A stretch of 64,000 nucleotides of DNA from Verticiella sediminum. GTDB lineage: Bacteria > Pseudomonadota > Gammaproteobacteria > Burkholderiales > Burkholderiaceae_B. Of this stretch, positions 35,108-43,848 are shown in pieces. Positions within the stretch are counted from its first letter, which is position 1. The number at the start of each line of letters is the position of its first letter. Position numbers and translations under genes: made by a program. The notes under the pieces are model-generated. The model was not told where the DNA came from, did not search any database, and worked only from the letters and a program-made list of their open reading frames with translations. The stretch lies in contig NZ_VLTJ01000039.1 in the NCBI RefSeq assembly GCF_007558815.1, positions 248,001 to 312,000 on the forward strand, given 5' to 3'.

Positions 35108-38100
35108 GTGTCGGCGCATCGCTTCAACCTCTCGTACTGGGCGCTCTCGCACCAGCCGCTGATCCGCTATCTGATGGTGGTGCTCCTGCTGGCCGGTGCG
35201 TTTTCCTATACCCAGCTTGGGCAGGACGAAGACCCGCCCTTCACCTTTCGCGTCATGGTGGTGCGCGTCTGGTGGCCCGGCGCCACGGCCGAGCAGGTGG
35301 CCGAACAGGTGAGCGAGCGCGTCGAGCGCGCGCTGCAGCAGGTGCCCTGGGCCGACAAGATCGTGTCCTACACCAAGCCCGGGCAGAGCGTGACCATCCT
35401 CAACCTGGACGAGGCCACGCCGCCGCGTCTGGTCGAGGATCTCTGGTACAAGGCGCGCAAGCACGTCAACGACATCGCCGGCACCTTGCCGCAAGGCGTG
35501 GTCGGCCCGCACTTTCTCGACGAGTTCGGCGACACCTACGGCGTGATCTTCGCCTTCGGCGCGGACGGCTTCGGCTACGGCGAGCTGAAGGACTACGTCG
35601 AGGACGCCCAGCAGCAGTTGCTGCGCGTGCCCGACGTGGCCAAGGTCGAGATCTTCGGCGCCCAGGACGAAAAACTGTACGTCGAGCTCTCGAGCCAGCG
35701 GCTCTCGCAGTTCGGCCTGTCGGTCCAGGACCTGGCCGAGCAGCTACAGGCGCAGAACGCGCTGCAGGCCTCTGGGGTGCTGACCCTGCCGCAGGAGCAG
35801 TTGACGGTTCGCATCAGCGGCGAGGTGGGCGGCGTGGACGACCTGCGCCAACTGCCGGTCCGGGTGCCGCAGCGCACGCTGGCCGACGGCACGGTGGTGG
35901 GCGGCGCCACGCTGCGCCTGGGCGACGTCGCCAGCATCTCGCGCGGCTACGTCGATCCGCCCTCGAACAAGATGCGCCACGGCACGGCCGCCGGCAGCCG
36001 GGAAGTGATCGGGCTGGGCGTGGTCATGCGCAAGGGAGGCAACATCCAGGCCCTGGGCCAGGCGCTCGACGAGGCCCAGCGACGCATCCTGGCCGGCCTG
36101 CCGGTGGGCATCGAGATGGTCAAGGTTTCGGACCAGCCGCAAACCGTGAAGGAGTCCATCAGCGAGTTCGTGAAAGTGCTCGCCGAAGCCGTGGTGATCG
36201 TGCTCATCGTGAGCTTTCTGAGCCTGGGCCTGCACACGCGGCCGCTGCGCGTGGACGTGCGGCCGGGGCTGGTGGTCGCGCTGACCATCCCGCTGGTGCT
36301 GGCGAGCACCTTCCTCTTCATGGAGATCTTCGGCATCAACCTGCACAAGATCTCGCTGGGCGCGCTGATCATCGCGCTCGGGCTCTTGGTCGATGACGCC
36401 ATCATCGCGGTCGAGATGATGGTGCGCAAGCTGGAAGAGGGGCACGACCGGCTCTCGGCGGCGATCGCGATGTACGAGACCACCGCCTTTCCGATGCTCA
36501 CGGGAACGCTGATCACGGCGGCCGGCTTCCTGCCGATCGCCATGGCCAAGTCTGCGGCCGGCGAGTACACCTTCTCGATCTTCGCGGTCACCGCGCTTGC
36601 CCTGCTGCTGTCCTGGTTCGCCGCGGTCATCTTTACTCCGTTCCTGGGCTACTGGCTGCTGCGCACGCGGGCCGCGGGCAGCGGCGAGGACGGTCATCAC
36701 GAGGTGTTCGATACGCCGTTCTACCGGCGCCTGCGCCGCCTGATCGAAGCCTGCATGCGCCGGCATTGGCTGGTCATCGGCATCACGGTGCTCGCCCTGG
36801 CCGCGGGCGTGCTGAGCTTTCGCTTCATCGAGCAGCAGTTCTTCCCCGAATCCAACCGCCCGGAGCTGATGGTCGACCTGTGGCTGCCGGAAGGCGCGAG
36901 CTACGCCGCCACCGAAGCCCAGGCGCGCGAACTGGAGCAATGGCTCTCGGCCCAGCCCGAGGTGGCCAGCTACATCACCTACGTCGGCATCGGCAGCCCG
37001 CGCTTCTACCTGCCGCTGGACCAGCAGTTCGACCGTTCCAACCTCGCGCAATTCGTCGTCACGCCGCATGGCATTGCCGAGCGCAACGCGCTGCGCGGCA
37101 AGCTCGATGCGCTCTTCGCCGAACACTTCCCGCAGGCACGCGCCCGCGTGCAGCCCTTGTCCAGCGGCCCGCCGGTGGCCTATCCGGTGCAGTTCCGCGT
37201 CACCGGGGCCGATCCGCGCGAGGTCCGGCGCATCGCCGACGAGGTGCGCGCCATCGTGTATCGCAACCCGAATACGCGCGGGGTGAACGACAACTGGAAC
37301 AACGACATGAAGATCCTGCGCCTGGCGCTGGATCAGGACAAGGCGCGGGCGCTGGGCGTGAGCACCTCGACGCTGCAGCAGGCCACGCAGATGCTGCTGG
37401 CCGGCGTGCCCATCGGCACCTTGCGCGAGGACGACAAGCTGATCGACATCGTGCTGCGCCAGCCGGCCGACGAACGCACGGCGGTGACCCGGCTGGCCGA
37501 GGCGAGCGTGCCGACCGCGCTGGGCCGCTACGTGCCGCTGTCGCAACTGGTCGAGGTGTCGCTGGCATGGGAGCCGGCGATCATCTGGCGCTACAACCGC
37601 GACTACGCCATCACCGTGCAGGCCGAGGTGCGCGACGGCATCCAGGGCCAGACGGTCAGCACGCAGATCGACCCGCAGCTCGCCGCGATCCGCGCGGCGC
37701 TGCCGCCCGGCTATGCCATCGCGGTCGCCGGCGCGGCCGAGGAAAGCGGCAAGGCCCAGCAGTCCATCGTCGTGAACCTGCCGCTCATGCTGTTCATCGT
37801 CATGACCCTGCTCATGCTGCAACTGCACAGCTTCGCCCGCGCGACGATGGTCTATCTGACCGGCCCGCTGGGCATCATCGGCGCGGCGATCGCGCTGCTC
37901 GTGTCCGGCCAGCCCTTCGGCTTCGTCGCGCAACTGGGCGTGATCTCGCTGCTCGGCATGATCATCCGCAACTCGGTCATCCTGGTCGATCAGGTCGAGC
38001 GCAACAAGGCCGAAGGCCATGCGCCCTGGGAGGCGGTGGTCGAGTCCGCGGTGCGCCGCGCGCGTCCGATCATGCTGACCGCGGCGGCGGCCGTGCTCGC

Positions 38101-38269
38101 CATGATCCCTCTCACCCGGACCGGCTTCTGGGGCCCGATGGCCGTGTCGATCATGGGTGGCTTGATCGTCGCGACGGTCCTTACCCTGCTGTTCCTGCCG
38201 GCGCTGTACGTGGCGGTGTTCCGGGTGCGGGAAGAGGCCGACGCGCCGGGCGTCGCGGTCGCGGATTGA
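35108..38269 (+). CDS. RND-family efflux transporter, inner-membrane subunit
   Basis: 1053 residues from a GTG at 35108 (GGGG just upstream). Family layout: TM1 (LIRYLMVVLLLAGAFSYTQL), porter loops, TM2-6, second periplasmic loop, TM7 and TM8-12. TM4 has LIIALGLLVDDAIIAVEMMV with the proton-relay Asp pair, and TM10-12 include RNSVILVDQVERNKAEGHAP. It resembles the ACR-type transporters of the multidrug/unknown-substrate group rather than metal pumps. It forms an operon with the adaptor; substrate unknown. Confidence 0.93.
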   Translation: MSAHRFNLSYWALSHQPLIRYLMVVLLLAGAFSYTQLGQDEDPPFTFRVMVVRVWWPGATAEQVAEQVSERVERALQQVPWADKIVSYTKPGQSVTILNLDEATPPRLVEDLWYKARKHVNDIAGTLPQGVVGPHFLDEFGDTYGVIFAFGADGFGYGELKDYVEDAQQQLLRVPDVAKVEIFGAQDEKLYVELSSQRLSQFGLSVQDLAEQLQAQNALQASGVLTLPQEQLTVRISGEVGGVDDLRQLPVRVPQRTLADGTVVGGATLRLGDVASISRGYVDPPSNKMRHGTAAGSREVIGLGVVMRKGGNIQALGQALDEAQRRILAGLPVGIEMVKVSDQPQTVKESISEFVKVLAEAVVIVLIVSFLSLGLHTRPLRVDVRPGLVVALTIPLVLASTFLFMEIFGINLHKISLGALIIALGLLVDDAIIAVEMMVRKLEEGHDRLSAAIAMYETTAFPMLTGTLITAAGFLPIAMAKSAAGEYTFSIFAVTALALLLSWFAAVIFTPFLGYWLLRTRAAGSGEDGHHEVFDTPFYRRLRRLIEACMRRHWLVIGITVLALAAGVLSFRFIEQQFFPESNRPELMVDLWLPEGASYAATEAQARELEQWLSAQPEVASYITYVGIGSPRFYLPLDQQFDRSNLAQFVVTPHGIAERNALRGKLDALFAEHFPQARARVQPLSSGPPVAYPVQFRVTGADPREVRRIADEVRAIVYRNPNTRGVNDNWNNDMKILRLALDQDKARALGVSTSTLQQATQMLLAGVPIGTLREDDKLIDIVLRQPADERTAVTRLAEASVPTALGRYVPLSQLVEVSLAWEPAIIWRYNRDYAITVQAEVRDGIQGQTVSTQIDPQLAAIRAALPPGYAIAVAGAAEESGKAQQSIVVNLPLMLFIVMTLLMLQLHSFARATMVYLTGPLGIIGAAIALLVSGQPFGFVAQLGVISLLGMIIRNSVILVDQVERNKAEGHAPWEAVVESAVRRARPIMLTAAAAVLAMIPLTRTGFWGPMAVSIMGGLIVATVLTLLFLPALYVAVFRVREEADAPGVAVAD

Positions 38270-38330
38270 GCCGGCCGCATTTTCGGTAAACTGGCACATG
38301 ACTGGTGCTCCATGCACCCGATACTGCTTC

Positions 38331-39452
38331 ATGCCGCGCCCCCTCCACGCCCTCGTTTCCCCCGCCGCCATTGCGCACAACCTGGCCCAGGTTCGCGCCC
38401 GTCTCGCGCCGCACCAGGCGCAGGCCGGGCCGTCCGCCCGCGTCTGGGCAGTGATCAAGGCCAATGCCTACGGGCATGGTATCGAACGCGTCCTGCCGGG
38501 CCTGGCCACGGCCGACGGGCTGGCCATGCTGGATCTGGACGAAGCCGTACGCTGCCGGGAGGCCGGCTGGGGCGGGCCCATCCTTCTGCTCGAAGGCATC
38601 TTCGAGCCGGATGACATCGCCCTGTGCCGCGCGCTGGACCTGACCCTGGTGCTGCATTGCGCCGAACAACTGCGCATGCTCGAGACGGCGCCGCAGGGGC
38701 GTGCGCTGGACGCCTACCTCAAGCTCAACAGCGGCATGAACCGGCTCGGTTTCGCCGACGGCGCCTATCGCGCCGCCTTCGAGCGCGCGCTCGGCCTGCA
38801 GCGAGCGGGCGTGATCGGCACGACCCTGGGCCACATCGCGCATTTCGCCAAGGGCGAGATCGAGGGCCACGTGCAGGAGGCAGTCGCCCGGTTCCGCGCG
38901 GCGACACAGGGTCTGCCGGGCCCGGTGAGCCTGTGCAACTCGGCGGCCACCCTGGGCTGCAGCCTGCTCGCCGCGCAGACGGACTGGGTGCGCCCGGGCA
39001 TCTGCCTGTACGGCGCCACCCCGTTCGAGCACGGCCCGAGCGCGGCCGCTCTCGGGCTGCTGCCTGCCATGGCCCTGCGTTCGACGCTGATCGGGCTGCA
39101 GGAAGTGACCTCGGGCGAGGCCGTCGGCTATGGCGGCATCTTCGTCGCCGAAGACACCACCCGGGTCGGCATCGTCGCCTGCGGCTATGCCGACGGCTAT
39201 CCGCGACATGCGCTCACCGGCACGCCGATCGTGGTCGACGGTGTGCGCACCCGTCTGCTCGGGCGCGTATCCATGGACATGCTTGCCGTCGATCTGGGCC
39301 CCGTGCCGCAGGCGCGGGTAGGCCTGCCGGTCACCCTGTGGGGCGCCGACGGCCTTTCCGTGGACGAGGTGGCCACGGCCGCCGGCACCATCGGCTACGA
39401 GCTGCTGACCGCGGTCACCGCTCGCGTGAAAACGCGCGTGGCCGAGGAGTAG
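38331..39452 (+). CDS. alr: Alanine racemase
   Basis: 373 residues from ATG 38331; an in-frame ATG at 38298 would add 11 residues. PLP lysine lies in VWAVIKANAYGHGIERVL; catalytic tyrosine region is EAVGYGGIFVAEDTTRVGIV, followed by CGYADGYPRHA and GRVSMDMLAVDLG. It interconverts L- and D-alanine for peptidoglycan (or D-Ala catabolism if DadX-like). The stop is 2 bp before radA, so the two are co-transcribed. Confidence 0.95.
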   Translation: MPRPLHALVSPAAIAHNLAQVRARLAPHQAQAGPSARVWAVIKANAYGHGIERVLPGLATADGLAMLDLDEAVRCREAGWGGPILLLEGIFEPDDIALCRALDLTLVLHCAEQLRMLETAPQGRALDAYLKLNSGMNRLGFADGAYRAAFERALGLQRAGVIGTTLGHIAHFAKGEIEGHVQEAVARFRAATQGLPGPVSLCNSAATLGCSLLAAQTDWVRPGICLYGATPFEHGPSAAALGLLPAMALRSTLIGLQEVTSGEAVGYGGIFVAEDTTRVGIVACGYADGYPRHALTGTPIVVDGVRTRLLGRVSMDMLAVDLGPVPQARVGLPVTLWGADGLSVDEVATAAGTIGYELLTAVTARVKTRVAEE

Positions 39453-39454
39453 GT

Positions 39455-40834
39455 TTGGCGACCAAGCAAAGAACCCGCTACGTCTGCACCGAGTGCGGTG
39501 CGACGAGTCCGAAGTGGCAAGGGCAGTGTCCCGGCTGCCATGCCTGGAACACGCTGGAGGAAACCGTGGCGGCGCCGGCCGTGGCCGGAGGGCATCGCTT
39601 TGCCCCCCTGGCTTCGAGCACGCCGGTGCAGCGCCTCGCCGACATCGAGACCCGCGAGCAGCCGCGCCTGTCCACCGGCATCCCGGAGTTCGACCGCGTG
39701 CTCGGCGGCGGCCTGGTCGCGGGCGCCGTGGTGCTGATCGGCGGCGACCCCGGCATCGGCAAGTCCACGCTGCTGCTGCAGGCCCTGGCCGCGATGTCGC
39801 AGCAGCAGCGGGTGCTGTATGTCACCGGCGAGGAGTCCGGCGACCAGGTCGCGCTGCGCGCGCGCCGCCTGGAGCTGCAGACCGCCGAGGTCCGCCTGCT
39901 CGCCGAGATCCGCCTGGATGCGATCCAGGCCGCCCTGACGGACATGGCGCCGGGCGAACGGCCCGTGGTGGCCGTGATCGATTCGATCCAGACCCTGTAT
40001 TCGCAGGAACTCACGTCCGCGCCCGGCTCGGTGGCCCAGGTGCGCGAATGCGCCGCCCAGCTCACCCGGCTCGCCAAGCAGACCGGCGTGGCCATCGTGA
40101 TGATCGGCCACGTCACGAAGGAGGGCGCGCTCGCGGGCCCGCGCGTGCTCGAGCACATCGTGGACACGGTGCTGTATTTCGAGGGCGATGCGCATTCCTC
40201 GTTCCGCCTGGTGCGCGCCTTCAAGAACCGCTTCGGCGCGGTCAACGAACTCGGCGTGTTCGCCATGACCGACCGCGGGCTGCGCGGCGTGCCCAATCCC
40301 TCGGCCCTGTTCCTCTCGCAGCAGCAGGAGGAAGTGCCCGGTTCCTGCGTGATGGCCACGCAGGAGGGCACCCGTCCGCTGCTGGTGGAGATCCAGGCCC
40401 TGGTCGACGATGCCCACGGCAACAATCCGCGCCGTCTCACGGTGGGCCTGGAGAGCAACCGGCTCGCCATGCTGCTGGCCGTGCTGCACCGGCACGGCGG
40501 TATCGCCACGCACGACCAGGATGTCTTCGTCAATGCCGTGGGCGGCGTGCGCATCACGGAGCCCGCCGCCGACCTGCCGGTGCTGCTCGCCATCATGTCC
40601 TCGCTGCGCAACCGCAGCCTGCCGCGTGGGCTGATCGCCTTCGGCGAGGTCGGCCTGACCGGCGAGATCCGGCCGGCGCCGCGTGGCCAGGAGCGCCTGC
40701 GCGAAGCCGCCAAGCTCGGTTTCGGCACGGCCCTGATCCCCAAGGCGAACGCGCCGCGCCAACCCATCGAAGGGCTGGAAGTCTGGGCCGTCGACCGTCT
40801 GGACGCAGCGCTCGAGCGCCTGCGCGCGCTCTGA
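39455..40834 (+). CDS. radA: DNA repair protein RadA
   Basis: 459 residues from a TTG at 39455, with GGAGTAGG upstream inside the alr stop region. N-terminal zinc finger YVCTECGATSPKWQGQCPGC; Walker A GGDPGIGKSTLL (Lys103); the RadA KNRFG motif within RAFKNRFGAVNELGVF; C-terminal Lon-like domain (FVNAVGGVRITEPAADLPVL). RadA is a RecA-like branch-migration ATPase in recombinational repair. Two REP-like units follow immediately. Confidence 0.95.
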   Translation: MATKQRTRYVCTECGATSPKWQGQCPGCHAWNTLEETVAAPAVAGGHRFAPLASSTPVQRLADIETREQPRLSTGIPEFDRVLGGGLVAGAVVLIGGDPGIGKSTLLLQALAAMSQQQRVLYVTGEESGDQVALRARRLELQTAEVRLLAEIRLDAIQAALTDMAPGERPVVAVIDSIQTLYSQELTSAPGSVAQVRECAAQLTRLAKQTGVAIVMIGHVTKEGALAGPRVLEHIVDTVLYFEGDAHSSFRLVRAFKNRFGAVNELGVFAMTDRGLRGVPNPSALFLSQQQEEVPGSCVMATQEGTRPLLVEIQALVDDAHGNNPRRLTVGLESNRLAMLLAVLHRHGGIATHDQDVFVNAVGGVRITEPAADLPVLLAIMSSLRNRSLPRGLIAFGEVGLTGEIRPAPRGQERLREAAKLGFGTALIPKANAPRQPIEGLEVWAVDRLDAALERLRAL

Positions 40835-40845
40835 CGATGAAACGA

Positions 40846-40988
40846 CCCCCACGCTCACTGCGTTCGCTGCCCCCCAAGGGGGCGTCAACCTCCTTCGGGC
40901 GGCCGGGCGGAAGGGGAGTGCCCCCACGCTCACTGCGTTCGCTGCCCCCCAAGGGGGCGTCAACCTCCTTCGGGCGGCCGGGCGGAGG
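40846..40988. repeat. Two tandem REP-like units of about 75 bp (variant 2, inverted relative to 10.3 kb)
   Basis: Units begin at about 40846 and 40918 with CCCCCACGCTCACTGCGTTC, continue GCTGCCCCCCAAGGGGGCGT, CAACCTCCTTCGGGC and GGCCGGGCGGA, 75 bp apart. The reverse complement aligns end to end with the units at 10305-10552: GCCCCCTTGGGGGGCAGCG versus GCCCCCTCGGGGGGCAGCG, and the same AGCGTGGGGGCAC end; the middle differs. The copies lie between radA and the exporter gene, reaching to 6 bp before its ATG. Confidence 0.88.
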
Positions 40989-40993
40989 CTGAC

Positions 40994-41755
40994 ATGACGC
41001 CCGACGTGCTGTTCGATCTGGCGATCTGGCTGGTGCTCGGCGGCGTGCTCGGGGTGCTGGGCGGGCTGTTCGGCATCGGCGGCGGCCTGATGGCCATCCC
41101 TTTGCTCGGCCTGCTGGGCGGCATGCCGCAGCAGCTTGCGCAGGGCACGGCCCTGGTCATGGTGCTGCCCACGGTCCTGCTCGCCGCCCACCGCTATCAC
41201 CAGCGCGCCCGCATCGACGTGCTCACCGTGGCGGTGATCTCGGTCTGCGCCATCGGCTTCACCTGGGTCGGCGCGCAGGCCGCGCTGGGCATGGACGCGG
41301 ACGTGCTGCGCCGCAGCTTCGCGGGGTTCCTGGGCCTGATCGCACTGCAGTACGTGTGGCAGGCACGGCGCAAGCCGCTCGCTTCGCCGCGCGCGGACCG
41401 TATCGGCACGGGCCCGGCAGCACTGCTGGGCGTGACCGCCGGCCTGATCGGCGGCTTTTTCGGTGTGGGCGGCGGCGTGCTCGCGGCGCCGGTGCTGAGC
41501 GGCGTATTCCGCCTGGGCCAGACGGTGGCCCAGGGCATGGCCCTGGCCATGGTGGTGCCCACCGCGGCCATCGGCCTGGCCACCTATGGTGCGGCCGGGC
41601 AGGTGGCCTGGCCCGTGGGCGCGGCGCTGGCCGTGGGCGGCCTGCTGTGCGTCGGCCCGGGGGTCAGGCTGGCCCACCGCCTGCCCGAGGTCCAATTGAA
41701 GCTCGCGTTCGCCAGCCTGCTGGCCGTCGTGAGCCTGGCGCTGTTCGTCGTCTGA
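40994..41755 (+). CDS. TauE/SafE family membrane exporter
   Basis: 253 residues, about eight membrane segments in two similar halves, each with the family's glycine-rich motif: GGLFGIGGGLMAIPLLGLLG near 25 and GGFFGVGGGVLAAPVLSGVF near 155. Members export sulfite, sulfoacetate or other organosulfonates; the substrate here is not shown. The upstream REP-like repeat ends 6 bp before the ATG and supplies its ribosome-binding GGAGG. Confidence 0.88.
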   Translation: MTPDVLFDLAIWLVLGGVLGVLGGLFGIGGGLMAIPLLGLLGGMPQQLAQGTALVMVLPTVLLAAHRYHQRARIDVLTVAVISVCAIGFTWVGAQAALGMDADVLRRSFAGFLGLIALQYVWQARRKPLASPRADRIGTGPAALLGVTAGLIGGFFGVGGGVLAAPVLSGVFRLGQTVAQGMALAMVVPTAAIGLATYGAAGQVAWPVGAALAVGGLLCVGPGVRLAHRLPEVQLKLAFASLLAVVSLALFVV

Positions 41756-41765
41756 GCGAGCCCGC

Positions 41766-42917
41766 ATGCGCCACGAGACCCTTTCGCCTGCCCACCGACC
41801 CATGCGCGTCCTGCATGTGTTCAAGACCTATCTGCCGGATACCCATGGCGGGGTCGAGCAGGTCATCTTCCAGCTTGCCGAGGGCGGCGTGCGCCATGGC
41901 GTCGCGTCCCAGGTGTTCGCGCTGAGCGCGGCGGGCACGGTGCGCAACCAGCCGTTCCACCATCACCTCGTGCACCGGGCACGCCAGGATCTGTACATCG
42001 CCTCGACGGGTTTCTCGCTGTCGGCCATCGTCGAGTTCCGCCGCGCGCTGCGCGGCGTCGATCTGATCCACTACCATTTTCCCTGGCCATACATGGACGT
42101 GCTGCACCTGTTGAGCGGCACACGCCTGCCGACGGTGCTCACCTACCATTCGGACATCGTCAAGCAGCGCCACCTGATGCGCCTGTACCGGCCGCTGATG
42201 CACCGCTTCCTGTCGCGCATGGACTGCATCGTGGCGTCCTCGCCGGGGTATGCCGAATCGAGCCCCGTGCTCGCCGCGCTGCGCGACAAGGTGAGCGTGG
42301 TGCCATTCGGCCTGGATCGCACCACCTATCCCACGCCCGATGTCGAACGCCTGGCGTCCTGGCGTGCCCGCGTGGGCGAGCAGTTCTTCCTGTTCGTCGG
42401 CGCGCTGCGCTACTACAAGGGGCTGGACTATCTGCTCGCGGCCGTCGAGGGCACCGACCTGCCGCTGGTGATCTGCGGCGGCGGCGACCCGCAGGTCGAG
42501 GCCCGGCTGCGCCAGGCCGCGGAGGCCAACCCGCGCCTCCATTTCCTGGGCGCGCAGCCGGACGAGGACAAGGTCGCGCTGCTGACGCTGTGTCGCGCCA
42601 TGGTGCTGCCCTCGCACCTGCGCTCAGAGGCCTTCGGGGTATCGCTGCTGGAGGCCGCGATGCTTGCGCGCCCCATAGTCTGCTGCGAGATCGGCACCGG
42701 GACGACCTTCATCAACCGGGACGGCGTGACCGGCCTGGTTGTGCCGCCGGGCGACGCGGGCGCGCTGCGCGCGGCGATGCAGCGCCTGCAGGCCGAGCCG
42801 GCCCTCGCGCAGCGCATGGGCGTAGCCGCGCAGGAGCGCTTCGAGACGTGCTTCTCGGCCGAGCGCATGGTCGACGGCTACCTGGCGCTGTACCGCCGGC
42901 TCCTGCGGCGCGACTGA
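41766..42917 (+). CDS. Glycosyltransferase family 4
   Basis: 383 residues from ATG 41766; MRVLHVFKTYLPDTHGGVEQ at ATG 41802 is where the GT-B fold begins, so the first 12 residues may be extra. The donor-side domain contains FLFVGALRYYKGLDYLLAAV, VICGGGDPQVEARLR and the EX7E motif in SEAFGVSLLEAAMLARPIVC. A retaining transferase for lipopolysaccharide or another glycan is likely; the acceptor is unknown. A second glycosyltransferase follows 115 bp later. Confidence 0.9.
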   Translation: MRHETLSPAHRPMRVLHVFKTYLPDTHGGVEQVIFQLAEGGVRHGVASQVFALSAAGTVRNQPFHHHLVHRARQDLYIASTGFSLSAIVEFRRALRGVDLIHYHFPWPYMDVLHLLSGTRLPTVLTYHSDIVKQRHLMRLYRPLMHRFLSRMDCIVASSPGYAESSPVLAALRDKVSVVPFGLDRTTYPTPDVERLASWRARVGEQFFLFVGALRYYKGLDYLLAAVEGTDLPLVICGGGDPQVEARLRQAAEANPRLHFLGAQPDEDKVALLTLCRAMVLPSHLRSEAFGVSLLEAAMLARPIVCCEIGTGTTFINRDGVTGLVVPPGDAGALRAAMQRLQAEPALAQRMGVAAQERFETCFSAERMVDGYLALYRRLLRRD

Positions 42918-43032
42918 GGGCGCGCGCGGCGGGCGCTGGCGTATCCGGTTACTATGGTGGGCTTGCGCGGTATCGTTCCCTGCTGCCGGGGGCGCATGCG
43001 GCGCCCCGGAACCTCGAGCCCACCCCATCGAT

Positions 43033-43836
43033 TTGACCGTCCAAGCCTGCTATTCCGTCTATCTGCCGCTGCGTGGCGACGAATCCGCTGCGCAGCTCGG
43101 CGCATGCCTGCAGTCGCTGGCCGACCAGAGCTGGCAGCCGGCGCGGGTGGTGGCGGTGTTTCGCGGGGTGCTGCCCGAGGCGCTGGACGCCGTGCTGGCG
43201 CAGTCCGAGACGCAGCTTCCCCTGGTGCGCGCCGCCTTGGCCGAGGGCGCCGACTGGGGCAGCGTGCTGGCTGCGGGCGTCGAGCAGGCCGAAGGCGAAT
43301 ACGCCGCCCACGCCGAGGCGAGCAGCGTGTCCCAGCCCTGGCGGTTCGAACGCCAGGTCGGCTTTCTCGCGCAGAATCCCCAATTCGACATCTGCGGCGC
43401 CCGCCTGTTCGAGGCGGACGTCAATCTGCAACCCAAGGTGCGCCGCGCAGCGCCCGAGAAGGACACGGCCATCCTGGCCATGCTGCCCTACCGCAATCCG
43501 TTCAACCATGCCACGGTCGTGCTGCGGCGCGACAAGGCGCTGGCCGCCGGCAACTACGGCGGGCCGCCGCTCGCCGAGGACTACGACCTCTGGCTGCGCA
43601 TGCTGGCCCAGGGCAGCGGCTGGAACCTGCAGGATGATCTGGTCCTGCACGATGCGATCGCCCCGGGCCTGGCCGCGCCGCGCTGGCCACAGCAGGTGCG
43701 CAGCGAGTACCGCCTGTACCGGACCAAGCGCCGGCTGCGCATCGCCGGCATGCTGAGCGGGCCCTGGGTGTTTCTCGCGCGCAGTCTGGCGCACCTGGTC
43801 CACGCGTTGTCCCGGCCGCGCGCGCGCCGTCACTGA
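43033..43836 (+). CDS. Glycosyltransferase family 2
   Basis: 267 residues from a TTG at 43033; no ATG is available near the fold start, so the start is uncertain. GT-A features: SVYLPLRGDESAAQLGACLQ, SLADQSWQPARVVAVFRG, EGEYAAHAEASSVSQPWRFE (a degenerate position for the DxD motif) and PYRNPFNHATVVLRRDKAL, ending LAEDYDLWLRMLAQG. This pattern is that of LPS-type hexosyltransferases. It probably acts on the same glycan as the preceding GT4. Confidence 0.8.
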   Translation: MTVQACYSVYLPLRGDESAAQLGACLQSLADQSWQPARVVAVFRGVLPEALDAVLAQSETQLPLVRAALAEGADWGSVLAAGVEQAEGEYAAHAEASSVSQPWRFERQVGFLAQNPQFDICGARLFEADVNLQPKVRRAAPEKDTAILAMLPYRNPFNHATVVLRRDKALAAGNYGGPPLAEDYDLWLRMLAQGSGWNLQDDLVLHDAIAPGLAAPRWPQQVRSEYRLYRTKRRLRIAGMLSGPWVFLARSLAHLVHALSRPRARRH

Positions 43837-43848
43837 ATCCACCAAGCC

